Made by a program: the position numbers and the translations under genes
Shown: one piece after another, positions 39,856 through 49,592 of the stretch
Layout: each line of letters starts with the position of its first letter
Position numbering within the stretch: position 1 is the first letter of the stretch
NCBI RefSeq assembly: GCF_017813245.1
Contig: NZ_JAGIQL010000008.1
Location: 20,325-84,324, forward strand
DNA: 64,000 nt
Origin: Streptomyces montanisoli
Lineage (GTDB): Bacteria; Actinomycetota; Actinomycetes; Streptomycetales; Streptomycetaceae
Reading direction: 5' to 3'
The notes under the pieces: generated by a model
Told to the model about the DNA's origin: nothing
What the model saw: only the letters and a program-made list of their open reading frames with translations
Database searches by the model: none

Positions 39856-41184
39856 ATGGATTACGTGAGCTTCCCCTTTGATACCGATGCACCAGTTTCG
39901 CAGACACTCTTCGCCCGTGCGGCCCGAGTGACCCCGGGCGGCGTCAACTCGCCCGTGCGCGCCTTCGGGGCCGTCGGCGGTACGCCGCGCTTCATGGCGT
40001 CCGGCCGCGGGCCCTACCTCACCGACGCCGACGGACGTGAGTACGTCGACCTCGTGTGTTCGTGGGGTCCGATGATCCTCGGGCACGCGCGTCCCGAGGT
40101 CGTCGAGGCCGTGCAGGCGGCGGTGGCGCGTGGCACGTCGTTCGGGGCGCCGACCGAGGGCGAGGTCGCGCTCGCCGAGGAGATGGTGGCCCGCGTCGCA
40201 CCGCTCGACGAGGTGCGCCTCGTGTCCTCCGGTACGGAGGCCACGATGTCCGCGATCCGCCTCGCGCGCGGGTACACGGGGCGCGCGAAGGTCGTGAAGT
40301 TCGCCGGCTGCTACCACGGTCATGTGGACGCGCTGCTCGCGTCCGCCGGTTCCGGGCTCGCCACGTTCGCGCTGCCCGACACGCCCGGCGTCACCGGCGC
40401 CCAGGCCGGCGAGACGATCGTCCTGCCCTACAACGACCTCGGCGCCGTGCGCGACGCGTTCGCCGCGCACCCCGGCGAGATCGCCTGCGTGATCACGGAG
40501 GCGTCGCCGGGCAACATGGGCGTCGTGCCGCCGCTCGACGGGTTCAACGCGGGGTTGCGCGAGCTGTGCCACGCGAACGGCGCGCTGTACGTCTCCGACG
40601 AGGTGATGACGGGGTTCCGCACGTCGAAGGCCGGCTGGTTCGGCGTCGACGGCGTCGAGCCCGACCTGATGACGTTCGGCAAGGTGATGGGCGGCGGGTT
40701 CCCCGCCGCGGCCTTCGGCGGCCGCGCGGAGATCATGAGCCGGCTTGCCCCGGCGGGCCCCGTCTACCAGGCCGGCACGCTGTCCGGGAACCCGGTCGCG
40801 ACGGCCGCGGGCCTCGCGCAGCTGCGGCTGCTGGACGACGCGGCCTACGCGAAGCTCGACGCGGTCTCGCGCGAGGTGCGCGGCCTGGTGTCCGAGGCGC
40901 TGGACAAGGAGGGTGTGGCGCACCGGGTGCAGACGGCGTCCAACATGTTCTCCGTCTTCTTCACGGACTCCGAGGTGCGCGACTTCGACGACGCCAAGGG
41001 CCAGGACGCGTTCCGCTTCACGGCGTTCTTCCACTCGATGCTGGCGCACGGCGTGTACCTGCCGCCTTCGGCGTTCGAGGTGTGGTTCCTGTCGACCGCG
41101 CACGACGAGCGCGCGGTGGAGCGGATCGCCGCCGCGCTCCCCGCGGCCGCGCGCGCCGCCGCGCAGGCCACCCCCGCCGGCTGA
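39856..41184 (+). CDS. hemL: Glutamate-1-semialdehyde 2,1-aminomutase
   Basis: 442 residues. Start region [47 protein letters not shown] is the HemL signature; pyridoxal-phosphate lysine is Lys276 in [38 protein letters not shown] and YHGHVDALL are cofactor contacts. Makes 5-aminolevulinate from glutamate-1-semialdehyde, the entry point for heme and cobalamin. No strong ribosome site before ATG 39856, so the message may be leaderless. The 280 bp before it hold its promoter. Confidence 0.96.
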   Translation: MDYVSFPFDTDAPVSQTLFARAARVTPGGVNSPVRAFGAVGGTPRFMASGRGPYLTDADGREYVDLVCSWGPMILGHARPEVVEAVQAAVARGTSFGAPTEGEVALAEEMVARVAPLDEVRLVSSGTEATMSAIRLARGYTGRAKVVKFAGCYHGHVDALLASAGSGLATFALPDTPGVTGAQAGETIVLPYNDLGAVRDAFAAHPGEIACVITEASPGNMGVVPPLDGFNAGLRELCHANGALYVSDEVMTGFRTSKAGWFGVDGVEPDLMTFGKVMGGGFPAAAFGGRAEIMSRLAPAGPVYQAGTLSGNPVATAAGLAQLRLLDDAAYAKLDAVSREVRGLVSEALDKEGVAHRVQTASNMFSVFFTDSEVRDFDDAKGQDAFRFTAFFHSMLAHGVYLPPSAFEVWFLSTAHDERAVERIAAALPAAARAAAQATPAG

Positions 41185-41415
41185 GACGGGATCCGGCCGG
41201 CTCGACGGACCCCACCCGTCGCGGGGCTCGTAGCGCCGAAAAGCGCCCGGGACCCGCGGGCGCCGGGCCGTACGAGGCCGAGCCCGGGCCGGGCCGTAGG
41301 CTCACCGGGGCCGGAGCGGGCTCCGTGGCGCGCGTGCGCCCGAGTGTATGAGCGTGCGAGCGCCTCGTGCGAGCGCACGAGCGCACGCGCGCCGAAGGAA
41401 GCGTGAGGAAGAGCG

Positions 41416-42099
41416 ATGAGCGAGACCGACGAGCTGACCGTCGTCCATGTGATGCGCCACGGAGAGGTGCACAACCCCGACGGCGTCCTGTACGGCCGCC
41501 GTCCCGGCTACCACCTCTCCGACCTCGGCAGGCGGATGGCCGACCGGGTCGCGGAGCACCTGGCGGGCCGCGACGTCGCGTACGTCGTCGCCTCGCCGCT
41601 CGAACGCGCGCAGGAGACCGCCGCGCCGATCGCCGGGGCGCACGACCTGGCGGTGGAGACGGACGGCCGGCTGATCGAGGCGGCGAACATCTTCGAGGGC
41701 AGGACGTTCGGGGTCGGGGACGGCGCGCTGCGCAGGCCGGCGAACTGGAAGTACCTGAGCAACCCGTTCCGGCCGTCGTGGGGCGAGCCGTACGTCGACC
41801 AGGTCGTGCGGATGACGGGCGCGCTGGCCGCGGCGCGCGATCACGCAAGGGGCCGCGAGGCGGTGTGCGTGAGCCACCAGCTGCCGATCTGGATCCTGCG
41901 CAGCTTCGTGGAGCGGCGCAGGCTCTGGCACGACCCGCGGCGCAGGCAGTGCACGCTGGCCTCGCTGACGACCTTCACCTACCGTGGCGACCGGATCGTC
42001 TCGGTGGCCTACACGGAGCCGGCGCGCGATCTCGTCCCGGCGCACCTGCTGTCGGGCGCCAAACCCCAGCAGGGCGGCGGCAAGGCGTTCGGAGCATAG
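41416..42099 (+). CDS. Histidine phosphatase (phosphoglycerate-mutase-like)
   Basis: 227 residues. Phosphohistidine motif VVHVMRHGEVHNP (Arg14-His15-Gly16); the second conserved His is in VCVSHQLPIW. The family signature SPLERAQETAAPIA follows. Dephosphorylates a small phosphoester; specific substrate unknown. It sits between hemL and the cytochrome c maturation cluster, a neighbourhood conserved in Streptomyces. A TAGGCT box (41296-41301) and a CTCGTGC/GCACGAG hairpin (41364-41381) lie upstream; GAAGGAAGCG precedes the start. Confidence 0.9.
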   Translation: MSETDELTVVHVMRHGEVHNPDGVLYGRRPGYHLSDLGRRMADRVAEHLAGRDVAYVVASPLERAQETAAPIAGAHDLAVETDGRLIEAANIFEGRTFGVGDGALRRPANWKYLSNPFRPSWGEPYVDQVVRMTGALAAARDHARGREAVCVSHQLPIWILRSFVERRRLWHDPRRRQCTLASLTTFTYRGDRIVSVAYTEPARDLVPAHLLSGAKPQQGGGKAFGA

Positions 42100-42315
42100 A
42101 GAACCACCCCGCCGGAGCAGTGGTACAAAGCGCAGGGCAACCCCGGGTTCGTATCGAATCAGTAAAGATATGATTATCCGGAGAACCGCCGCGTTTGGTG
42201 CGTTATCTCACGGTTGGTCGCTTGTAATAAATGTGATGAACCGACAAGTGCCTGACCCGTGCTTGCCGGTCGAGAGCGACCGATCGGACAGCGACCGAAC
42301 ACGGATGGGGACGGT
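42100..42315 (+). promoter_or_regulatory. AT-rich promoter region of the Tat lipoprotein gene
   Basis: The stretch 42155-42245 is markedly richer in A+T than the rest of the window (for example AGTAAAGATATGATTATCC and TTGTAATAAATGTGATG). CTTGT (42220-42224) and ACAAG (42244-42248) could be half-sites. Most likely the promoter; exact boxes are uncertain. Confidence 0.5.
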
Positions 42316-43572
42316 ATGCGCAGCATCAGCCGTAGAGATCTGCTCGGAGCGGGAGCCGGCGCCGCGGCGGCCGTCGGCCTCGCCGCCTGCGGCGCCGAGA
42401 AGGGCCACGGGCACAAGGCGTCCGCCGAGGCGACCGGCAAGGGCGCCGTGGGCAAGGGCAACGCGGCGGGCCCGCCGCAGCGCCCCATGAAGCTCATCGG
42501 GGACGGTTCCACCGCCTACACGGGCAAGCAGCCCAACCAGCCGGCCGCGCCGGTGCGCCTGGAGCCGGGTCAGACGCCCCCGCAGTTCGTCATCTTCTCC
42601 TGGGACGGCGCCGGCGAGGTCGGCACCGGCCTCTTCAACCGCTTCCTCGACCTGGCCAAGCAGCACGACGCGGGGATGACGTTCTTCCTCTCCGGGCTCT
42701 ACCTGCTGCCCGAGTCGAAGAAGGACCTGTACCACCCGCCCAACAACCCGGTCGGCGCCTCCGCCATCGGCTACCTCAGCGACGAGCACATCAAGGAGAC
42801 GCTCGCCTGCGTACGCCGCGCGTGGAACGAGGGCCACGAGATCGGCACCCACTACAACGGCCACTTCTGCTCCGGCAGCGGCTCCGTGGGCAACTGGACC
42901 TCCGACGACTGGCGCAGCGAGATCGACCAGGCCGTGGACTTCGTCACCAAGTGGCGCACCAACTGCGGCACACCTGACGCCGACCCGCTGCCGTTCGACT
43001 ACCGCAAGGAGCTGGTCGGCAGCCGCACGCCCTGCCTGCTCGGCCAGAAGCAGCTGCTGCCGACCGCGGCCGCGCTCGGCTGGCGCTACGACGCCTCGTC
43101 GCCCGGCGGCCTGCAGACCTGGCCGACCAAGAAGATGGGCGTGTGGGACTTCCCCCTCCAGGGCATCCCCTTCCCCGGCCACACCTTCGAGGTGCTGTCG
43201 ATGGACTACAACATCCTCGCCAACCAGTCGAAGAACACCACCCACGGCATGACCTCCAAGTACGCGGGCTGGCGGCAGCAGGCCACCGAGTCGTACATGG
43301 CCGGCTTCAAGCGCGCGTACGAGACGAACCGCGCACCGTTCTTCATCGGCAACCACATGGAGACCTGGAACGGCGGCATCTACATGGACGCCGTCGAGGA
43401 CGCGCTGAAGCAGATCGCGGGGGGCGGCCACAAGGACGTGCGGCTCGTCTCGTTCCGCCAGTTCGCCGACTGGCTGGACGTGCAGGACCCCGCCATCCTC
43501 GGCAAGCTCCAGTCGCTCAACGTCGGCGAGCAGCCCGTCGGAGGCTGGAACACCTACCTCAAGGCGGCGTAG
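42316..43572 (+). CDS. Tat-exported lipoprotein, polysaccharide-deacetylase-like
   Basis: 418 residues from ATG 42316. Twin-arginine signal with lipobox: SISRRDLLGAGAGAAAAVGLAACGAE (lipid-modified Cys about 25). The mature part starts with a Gly/Lys/Ala linker, then QFVIFSWDGAGEVG, DAGMTFFLSGLYLL, GHEIGTHYNGHFC and DYRKELVGSRTPCLLGQKQLLPTAAALGWRYDASS, matching the NodB barrel (SWDG for the first Asp, GTHYNGH for the metal His pair). May trim cell-wall or exopolysaccharide acetyl groups. It precedes the cytochrome c cluster but has its own terminator hairpin. Confidence 0.78.
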   Translation: MRSISRRDLLGAGAGAAAAVGLAACGAEKGHGHKASAEATGKGAVGKGNAAGPPQRPMKLIGDGSTAYTGKQPNQPAAPVRLEPGQTPPQFVIFSWDGAGEVGTGLFNRFLDLAKQHDAGMTFFLSGLYLLPESKKDLYHPPNNPVGASAIGYLSDEHIKETLACVRRAWNEGHEIGTHYNGHFCSGSGSVGNWTSDDWRSEIDQAVDFVTKWRTNCGTPDADPLPFDYRKELVGSRTPCLLGQKQLLPTAAALGWRYDASSPGGLQTWPTKKMGVWDFPLQGIPFPGHTFEVLSMDYNILANQSKNTTHGMTSKYAGWRQQATESYMAGFKRAYETNRAPFFIGNHMETWNGGIYMDAVEDALKQIAGGGHKDVRLVSFRQFADWLDVQDPAILGKLQSLNVGEQPVGGWNTYLKAA

Positions 43573-43580
43573 CGGGCCCC

Positions 43581-43606
43581 GGGCCGCGGTCGGCGGACCG
43601 CGGCCC
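43581..43606 (+). terminator. Hairpin terminator after the Tat lipoprotein gene
   Basis: GGGCCGCGGTC, GGCG loop, GACCGCGGCCC: perfect 11-bp stem starting 9 bp after the stop codon. A direct repeat of CCGCGCTCACA follows (from 43609). Confidence 0.65.
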
Positions 43607-43741
43607 GTCCGCGCTCACAGGCGCGGCCCGCCCGCGCTCACAAGCACCGTTCATCCCGTCCTTACAAGGGGCCCTTGGGGCGGCCCGGACAGGGAGGGGG
43701 GTGGGCAAGAGGGCCCGAATCGCCCATGCGAAACTTTTCAC

Positions 43742-44377
43742 ATGAACTTCGGTCGCGCCCCCCGACGCAGCACGCGCAGCCGCTCCCGCCGGGCGGCGCG
43801 CGCCGCCGTCCTGCCGGTCGCCGTGGTCGCCGCGGCCCTCGCGCTCGGCGCGTGCGGCAGCGGCAAGTCAGGCGGAGGCGGCAACACCAACTTCGTCGCG
43901 AGCAACGAGGACGGCATCGACACCGTCCCCAAGGCCGACCGCAAGCCCGTCGGCACCATCGAGGGCAAGACCCTCGACGGCAAGACGCTGAACGTCGCCT
44001 CGCTCAAGGGCAAGGTCGTCGTCATCAACGTGTGGGGCTCCTGGTGCTCGCCGTGCCGCGCCGAGGCGCCGAACCTCGCGAAGGTGGCGAACGAGACCAA
44101 GTCCAAGGGCGTCCAATTCGTCGGCATCGACACCCGTGACACCGACAAGGGCAACGGCGTCGCCTTCGAGAAGAGCTTCCACATGCCGTACCCGAGCCTG
44201 TACGACCCCTCGGGCCGGCTGCTGCTCTCCGGCTTCCCCAAGGGGACGCTCAACCCGCAGGGCGTCCCGTCGACGGTCGTGCTCGACCGCGACGGGAAGA
44301 TCGCGGCACGCAAGCTCGGCGGCCTCGACGTGTCCGGGCTGCGGAAGATGCTCGACCCGCTGATCGCGGAGAAGTGA
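43742..44377 (+). CDS. TlpA/ResA-like thiol-disulfide lipoprotein
   Basis: 211 residues. Lipobox LALGACGSG (Cys38) after an Arg-rich start. Thioredoxin fold with active site VWGSWCSPCRAEAP (Cys102 and Cys105, WCxxC), then GVQFVGIDTRDTDKGN and the cis-Pro loop QGVPSTVVLDRDGKIAARKLGG. Reduces the haem-binding cysteines of apocytochrome c outside the membrane, receiving electrons from CcdA encoded next (4 bp gap). First gene of the cytochrome c operon. Confidence 0.93.
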   Translation: MNFGRAPRRSTRSRSRRAARAAVLPVAVVAAALALGACGSGKSGGGGNTNFVASNEDGIDTVPKADRKPVGTIEGKTLDGKTLNVASLKGKVVVINVWGSWCSPCRAEAPNLAKVANETKSKGVQFVGIDTRDTDKGNGVAFEKSFHMPYPSLYDPSGRLLLSGFPKGTLNPQGVPSTVVLDRDGKIAARKLGGLDVSGLRKMLDPLIAEK

Positions 44378-44381
44378 TCCC

Positions 44382-45152
44382 GTGCACGACGTACAGGTGC
44401 TCGCGGTAGCGGGGCAGAACCACACGGTCATGAGCGGCGCGCTGCTCATCGCGCTGCCGATCGCCGTCGTCGGCGGGCTCGTGTCGTTCTTCTCACCGTG
44501 CGTCCTGCCGCTCGTGCCCGGCTACCTCAGCTACGTGACGGGCGTCACGGGCACGGACCTGGGCCAGGCGCGGCGCGGCCGGATGGTGACGGGCGCGAGC
44601 CTGTTCGTACTGGGCTTCACCGCCGTCTTCGTCTCGGGCGGTGCGCTGTTCGGCTTCGTCGGCGCGAACCTCCAGGAGTACCGGTCGGGCCTGTCGCGGA
44701 TCCTCGGCGTGGTGATGATCCTCATGGGGATCTTCTTCGCCGGGATGATGCCGTGGATCACCCAGCGCGAGTTCCGCCTCCACAAGCGGCCCGTGTCGGG
44801 TCTGACCGGGGCGCCACTGCTGGGCGCGCTCTTCGGCGTCGGCTGGACACCGTGCCTCGGGCCGACGTTCTCCGCCGTGAACACGCTCGCCATCAACGAG
44901 GCGAGCGCCGGGCGCGGTGCGGTGCTCGCCGTCGCGTACTGTCTGGGGCTCGGGGTGCCCTTCGTCCTGGCGGCGGTCGCGTTCCGCAAGGCCCTCGGCG
45001 CGTTCGGCTGGGTCAAGCGGCACTACGCGTGGGTCATGCGGATCGGCGGAGCCATGATGGTCGCCACCGGCCTGCTGCTCGTGACCGGCGCGTGGGACAG
45101 CCTCCTGCAACAGACGCAGTCGTGGTCAAGCGGCTTCACGGTGGGGATCTAG
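44382..45152 (+). CDS. ccdA: CcdA-type cytochrome c biogenesis thiol transporter
   Basis: 256 residues from GTG 44382. Six membrane helices; the two redox cysteines are in FFSPCVLPLVPGYLSYVTG and VGWTPCLGPTFSAV, the family pattern. Moves reducing equivalents from cytoplasmic thioredoxin to the TlpA-like protein. Part of the tlpA-ccdA-resB-ccsB operon. Confidence 0.94.
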   Translation: MHDVQVLAVAGQNHTVMSGALLIALPIAVVGGLVSFFSPCVLPLVPGYLSYVTGVTGTDLGQARRGRMVTGASLFVLGFTAVFVSGGALFGFVGANLQEYRSGLSRILGVVMILMGIFFAGMMPWITQREFRLHKRPVSGLTGAPLLGALFGVGWTPCLGPTFSAVNTLAINEASAGRGAVLAVAYCLGLGVPFVLAAVAFRKALGAFGWVKRHYAWVMRIGGAMMVATGLLLVTGAWDSLLQQTQSWSSGFTVGI

Positions 45153-45156
45153 CACC

Positions 45157-46974
45157 ATGAGCAACACAGACACGCACGCCGGCGAGGACCTCGCCGGCGA
45201 CACCACCCCCACGGACGACGTGGCCGACGAGCGCGAGCTCGGCGCCGCGGGGTCCCAGCTCTCCACGGCGCCCCGCGAGGAGCCGCTCGCCGCGGGCCCG
45301 AGACTCGGGCCGATCGGCTGGGCCCGCTGGTTCTGGCGGCAGCTCACGTCCATGCGGATAGCGCTGCTGCTGCTCCTGCTGCTGTCGCTCGCCGCGATCC
45401 CCGGGTCCCTGATCCCGCAGACGAGCGCGAGCTCGAACAAGGTCGACACCTTCCTCACGCAGCACACGACGCTCGGGCCGATCTACGACAAGCTCCAGCT
45501 GTTCCACGTCTACAGCTCGGTGTGGTTCTCCGCGATCTACATCCTGCTGTTCATCTCGCTGATCGGCTGCATCATCCCGCGCAGCTGGCAGTTCGTGGGT
45601 CAGCTGCGCGGCAGGCCGCCCGGCGCGCCGTCCCGCCTCACCAGGCTCCCCGCGTACACCACCTGGCGCACCGACACGGAGCCCGAGGAGGTGCGGAAGG
45701 CCGCGCTCACGCTCCTCAAGCGGCGCCGTTTCCGCGCGCACGTCGTCGGGGACGCCGTCGCAGCGGAGAAGGGCTACCTGCGCGAGAGCGGCAACCTGAT
45801 CTTCCACGTCGCGCTGATCGTGATGCTCGTCTCGTTCGCCTCCGGATCGCTGTTCAAGTCCGAGGGCGGCAAGCTGATCATGGAGGGGGACACGGACGGG
45901 TTCTCCAACACGCTCAGCCAGTACGACGACTTCACCTCGGGGTCGCTGTTCGACACGTCGAACCTGCCCCCGTTCTCGTTCTCCCTCGACCACTTCGTCG
46001 GCACGTACGAGCGCAGCGGCCCCGAGGTCGGCACCGCGCGCAAGTTCCAGGCGGACATCCACTACTCGGCGGGTCCTGGCGACAGCGAGCACAAGGGCGT
46101 CATCAAGGAGAACCACCCCCTGCAGATCGAGGGGTCGAAGGTCTTCCTGATCTCCCACGGCTACGCGCCGTCCGTCACGGTCAAGGACGGCAAGGGCAAG
46201 GTCGTCTTCCACGGCAACACGCCGCTGCTGCCCTTCGACAAGAACCTCTCGTCCAGTGGCGCCATCAAGGTGATGGACGGCTACCACGACAAGAACGGCA
46301 AGAAGGACCAGCTGGGCTTCGCCGCCCTGTTCGTGCCGACGTTCGGCGGCAAGGGGCAGATGCTCTCGCAGTTCCCCGCCCCCGACTTCCCGGTGCTCAA
46401 CATCGGCGCCTACCACGGCGACCTCGGCGTCGACTCCGGCGTCCCGCAGAACGTCTACCAGCTGGACACCAAGAGCCTGACCCCGTTCAAGGACTCCAAG
46501 GGCGACATCCTCAAGAAGAGCCTGCTGCCCGGCGAGACCATGAAGCTGCCGAACGGCGCCGGCTCCATCACGTTCGACAAGGGCCCGATCAAGCAGTGGG
46601 CCAGCTTCCAGATCACCCACCAGCCGGGCGAGGGCTGGGCACTCGGCGGCGCCGTCGCCGCCATCCTCGGCCTCGCCGGCTCCCTGTTCATCCAGCGGCG
46701 CCGCATCTGGGTCAGGGCCACCAAGGGCCCCGACGGTGTGACCGTGCTGGAGATGGCGGGACTCGGCCGCAGCGAGTCCGCGAAACTCCCCGAGGAGCTT
46801 GGCGACCTGGCCGTCACGCTCATTCCCGAGGCGCCCCCCGCGCCCGAACCGGACGCGCCCGGCGTGCCCGAAGCGGACGCGACCGCGCCCGGACCTGACG
46901 CCGACGACGCGGGGGAAGCCACCGCCGCCACCGGTGCCGCACCAGCCGACCACGCCGAAGGGGCCGAGAAGTGA
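45157..46974 (+). CDS. resB: ResB/Ccs1-type cytochrome c synthase subunit
   Basis: 605 residues. N-terminal acidic tail, then RIALLLLLLLSLAAIPGSLIPQ, a second helix pair (VYSSVWFSAIYILLFISLIGC), and a third (GNLIFHVALIVMLVSFASGSLF) before a large external domain; the last helix GWALGGAVAAILGLAGSLFIQRR precedes a cytoplasmic Ala/Pro/Glu-rich tail. With CcsB it carries heme across the membrane and ligates it to apocytochrome c. The stop overlaps the ccsB GTG (GTGA). Confidence 0.93.
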   Translation: MSNTDTHAGEDLAGDTTPTDDVADERELGAAGSQLSTAPREEPLAAGPRLGPIGWARWFWRQLTSMRIALLLLLLLSLAAIPGSLIPQTSASSNKVDTFLTQHTTLGPIYDKLQLFHVYSSVWFSAIYILLFISLIGCIIPRSWQFVGQLRGRPPGAPSRLTRLPAYTTWRTDTEPEEVRKAALTLLKRRRFRAHVVGDAVAAEKGYLRESGNLIFHVALIVMLVSFASGSLFKSEGGKLIMEGDTDGFSNTLSQYDDFTSGSLFDTSNLPPFSFSLDHFVGTYERSGPEVGTARKFQADIHYSAGPGDSEHKGVIKENHPLQIEGSKVFLISHGYAPSVTVKDGKGKVVFHGNTPLLPFDKNLSSSGAIKVMDGYHDKNGKKDQLGFAALFVPTFGGKGQMLSQFPAPDFPVLNIGAYHGDLGVDSGVPQNVYQLDTKSLTPFKDSKGDILKKSLLPGETMKLPNGAGSITFDKGPIKQWASFQITHQPGEGWALGGAVAAILGLAGSLFIQRRRIWVRATKGPDGVTVLEMAGLGRSESAKLPEELGDLAVTLIPEAPPAPEPDAPGVPEADATAPGPDADDAGEATAATGAAPADHAEGAEK

Positions 46975-48077
46975 TCCTCGCCGCCGCAACCAACGAGAAC
47001 CTGGCTCATACCAGCAACGTGCTGATCTACTCGGCCATGGCCGTGTACATGCTCGCTTTCTTCGCCCACATCTTCGAGTGGACCTTCGGCAGCCGCTCCA
47101 AGGTCGCCCGCACGGCGGCGGCGCTGACGTCCGGTGGCGCGTCCGAGGACGCGGCCGCGGAGGCCACCGCCACGGTCACCGTCAAGGTGGCCGCCAAGGG
47201 CGGCGGCACGACCGTGCTCGAACGCCCGAAGGTCGTCACCAGGTCCGCGTCGGGCTCGCGCAACGTGCCCGACGGCCCGGGGGCCGACGGCGGCGACGCG
47301 CAGGGCGACATGTGGGGCCGCATCGCGCTCGCGCTGACCGGCCTCGCGTTCCTCATCGCGGCGTGCGGCGTCGTGGCCCGCGCCCTGTCGGTGCAGCGCG
47401 CGCCGTGGGGCAACATGTACGAGTTCAGCATCACCTTCTCGACGGTCGCGGTCGGCGTGTACCTGGCCCTGCTGGCCTCGCGGAAGCTGAACATCCGCTG
47501 GCTCGGCCTGCCGCTCGTGACGACCGTGCTGCTGACGCTCGGCCTCGCCGTCTCCGTCCTGTACACGGCGAGCGACCAGCTGGTGCCGGCGCTCCACTCG
47601 TACTGGCTGTGGATCCACGTCTCCTGCGCGATCTTCTGCGGCGCCGTCTTCTACGTCGGTGCCGTCGCCACGCTGCTGTACCTCTTCCGCGACCGGTACG
47701 AGACGAAGCTCATCGCCGGCGAGAAGGTCAGCGCGTTCGCCACGTCCGTCCTTGAGCGGCTGCCCGCGGCGGCCACCCTCGACAAGCTGGCCTACCGCGT
47801 CAACGCCGCCGTCTTCCCGCTGTGGACGTTCACGATCATCGCGGGCGCCATCTGGGCCGGCAGCGCGTGGGGCCACTACTGGGAGTGGGACCCGAAGGAG
47901 ACCTGGTCGTTCATCACGTGGGTCGCGTACGCCTGCTACCTGCACGCGCGCGCCACGGCCGGCTGGAAGGGCCGCAAGGCCGCGACGCTCGCGCTGGTCG
48001 CCTTCGCGTGCTTCCTGTTCAACTACTACGGCGTCAACATCTTCGTGACCGGCAAGCACTCCTACGCGGGGGTGTGA
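46971..48077 (+). CDS. ccsB: CcsB/ResC-type heme ligase subunit
   Basis: 368 residues from GTG 46971. N-terminal helix, then a variable linker (about residues 45-105), then the conserved multi-helix core; the tryptophan-rich heme motif is AGSAWGHYWEWDPKETWSFITWVAYACYLHAR, and conserved His residues lie in VPALHSYWLWIHVSC and LFNYYGVNIF surroundings. Works with ResB. Last gene of the operon; a perfect 16-bp hairpin follows. Confidence 0.94.
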   Translation: MILAAATNENLAHTSNVLIYSAMAVYMLAFFAHIFEWTFGSRSKVARTAAALTSGGASEDAAAEATATVTVKVAAKGGGTTVLERPKVVTRSASGSRNVPDGPGADGGDAQGDMWGRIALALTGLAFLIAACGVVARALSVQRAPWGNMYEFSITFSTVAVGVYLALLASRKLNIRWLGLPLVTTVLLTLGLAVSVLYTASDQLVPALHSYWLWIHVSCAIFCGAVFYVGAVATLLYLFRDRYETKLIAGEKVSAFATSVLERLPAAATLDKLAYRVNAAVFPLWTFTIIAGAIWAGSAWGHYWEWDPKETWSFITWVAYACYLHARATAGWKGRKAATLALVAFACFLFNYYGVNIFVTGKHSYAGV

Positions 48078-48098
48078 GCCGAGCACCACTGACGTGCC

Positions 48099-48138
48099 GA
48101 AGGGTGCGGCCCCCGACCAGCGGGGCCGCACCCTTCGT
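48099..48138. terminator. Bidirectional hairpin between ccsB and the phosphoesterase gene
   Basis: CGAAGGGTGCGGCCCC, an 8-base loop, and the exact complement: 16-bp perfect stem, 22 bp after the ccsB stop and 6 bp from the convergent gene's stop. Acts on both strands by symmetry. Confidence 0.88.
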
Positions 48139-48143
48139 ACGTC

Positions 48144-49574
48144 TCAGCGGCGGCGGCGCCTGCCGTGCTCCTGCCGCGGCACCTTCTGGTCGGCGCCCGG
48201 CAGCGTCGGCGCGGGCAGCGTCGCCACCTCGTGCTCGGCCTCGGCCAGCTGCTCGGCCGTGTCGTCGGGGAGCCTCGGCGGACGCGCCGCCGGGCCGCTG
48301 AACCCGAAGGCGGACGTCAGGTCGCCGAACGTGCGGCGGCGCCACTCGCTGATGTTGGGCTCGCGCACCCCCGTGACGCGTTCGAGGAACCGCAGCACCG
48401 ACGTGTGGTCGAAGGCGTCGCCCGCCGCCCAGCCGCCCACCGTCCACGGCGAGATGATGACGCACGGCACGCGGAAGCCGCCGCCGATGGGCAGCCCGTC
48501 GATGAACTCGTCGGCGGTGCCCGCCCTGGGCGTCGGCGGGACGACGTGGTCGAACAGGCCGTCGTTCTCGTCGTAGTCGAGGATGAACGCGGTCTTGCGC
48601 CACACCTCAGGGTTGGAGGCGACCGCCTCGATCTTCGACGCGACGAAGTCGGCGCCGGCCGCGGGCAGGTAGTCGGGGTGCTCCGACTGGGTGCTCGTGG
48701 GGATGATCCAGGACACGGCCGGCAGGCGGTTCGCGCGCGCGTCCCGCTCGAACGCGTCCGCGGGGCCGGGGCGCACGCCCTTCTCGTACAGCGGGTCGCC
48801 CGGCTTCGCGTTCCTGAAGTTCGCGAAGTTCTCCAGCATGTTGCAGCCGTAGTCGTCGTCCTCCTGGTACACCTTCCAGGACACGCCCGCGGCTTCGAGG
48901 CGCTCGGCGTAGGTGGTCCAGGTGTAGCCGGCGTCGGGGGCGATGTTGCTGATGATCGGGCCGCCGTGGGTGCCGTTCGGGTCGACCGTGCCGGTCATCC
49001 AGTACATCCGGTTCGGCCAGGTGGGGCCCATGATCGAGCAGTAGTAGTTGTCGCAGACGGTGAACGCCTCGGCCAGCGCGAACTGGAACGGGATGTCGTC
49101 GCGCGTGTAGTAGCCCATCACGTAGGGGGCGTTCCTGCCGTCGGCGGCGCGGTGCGCGGGCAGCCAGTTGTCCATCCGGCCGCCGTTCCAGGCGCTGTGC
49201 TGCACGGCCCAGGCGTGGCTCGTGGAGGGGATGGCCTGGGCGCTTGTGGTGTGGGTGTCGAGGTGGAACGGCAGCAGGTAGCCGTCCGGGTTCTCGGGGT
49301 CGGGCTGGTGGAACACGGACCTGCCGCCCGGCAGGCGCGCGGCGTGCGGGTCGGCGAAGCCGCGCACGCCGCGCAGCGTGCCGAAGTAGTGGTCGAACGA
49401 CCTGTTCTCCTGCATGAGGCAGACGACGTGCTCGATGTCGTCGAGCGAACCGCCTTTCGGGGGCCCCGCGGCCACCGCCTCCTGGACGGAGGGCGGCAGC
49501 AGGCTGAGCGCGGCGCCACCGGCGACGGCGCCCGCGGCGGAGCCCATGAGTCTGCGACGGGTCATTCCGGGCAT
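48144..49574 (-). CDS. Tat-exported phosphoesterase (phospholipase C/acid phosphatase type)
   Basis: 476 residues from ATG 49574 (or ATG 49565). Twin-arginine signal MTRRRLMGSAAGAVAGGAALSLLPPSVQEAVAA. Family start DIEHVVCLMQENRSFDHYFGTLRGVRGFADP (Glu-Asn for metal and the Ser/Thr nucleophile region), then YYCSIMGPTWPNRMYWMTG, YDENDGLFDHVVPP and VPCVIISPWT with the conserved Asp/His. Hydrolyses phospholipids or phosphomonoesters outside the cell. The upstream leader contains a spaced dyad (49593-49627). Likely regulated by phosphate in Streptomyces, but I cannot point to a clear Pho box. Confidence 0.88.
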   Translation of the reverse strand: MPGMTRRRLMGSAAGAVAGGAALSLLPPSVQEAVAAGPPKGGSLDDIEHVVCLMQENRSFDHYFGTLRGVRGFADPHAARLPGGRSVFHQPDPENPDGYLLPFHLDTHTTSAQAIPSTSHAWAVQHSAWNGGRMDNWLPAHRAADGRNAPYVMGYYTRDDIPFQFALAEAFTVCDNYYCSIMGPTWPNRMYWMTGTVDPNGTHGGPIISNIAPDAGYTWTTYAERLEAAGVSWKVYQEDDDYGCNMLENFANFRNAKPGDPLYEKGVRPGPADAFERDARANRLPAVSWIIPTSTQSEHPDYLPAAGADFVASKIEAVASNPEVWRKTAFILDYDENDGLFDHVVPPTPRAGTADEFIDGLPIGGGFRVPCVIISPWTVGGWAAGDAFDHTSVLRFLERVTGVREPNISEWRRRTFGDLTSAFGFSGPAARPPRLPDDTAEQLAEAEHEVATLPAPTLPGADQKVPRQEHGRRRRR

Positions 49575-49592
49575 GGGGAACCCACTTCCGTT

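Noticed and set aside
39170..39868. Plus-strand frame with a good membrane helix (LPLAFVLVVVVIIAPVL) before hemL
   Set aside because: It is antisense to the 39143 gene and lacks a start and ribosome site near the helix; probably an accident of the His-rich upstream part of the opposite strand.
42100..42200. tRNA-like GGGTTCG..CGAATC pattern before the Tat lipoprotein gene
   Set aside because: No acceptor or anticodon stem can be folded around it; reads as an AT-rich promoter instead.
43607..43741. Direct repeat CCGCGCTCACA and an AAGGGGCCCTT near-palindrome before tlpA, considered as a promoter or operator
   Set aside because: Too short and G+C-rich to tell from background; kept only as a note.
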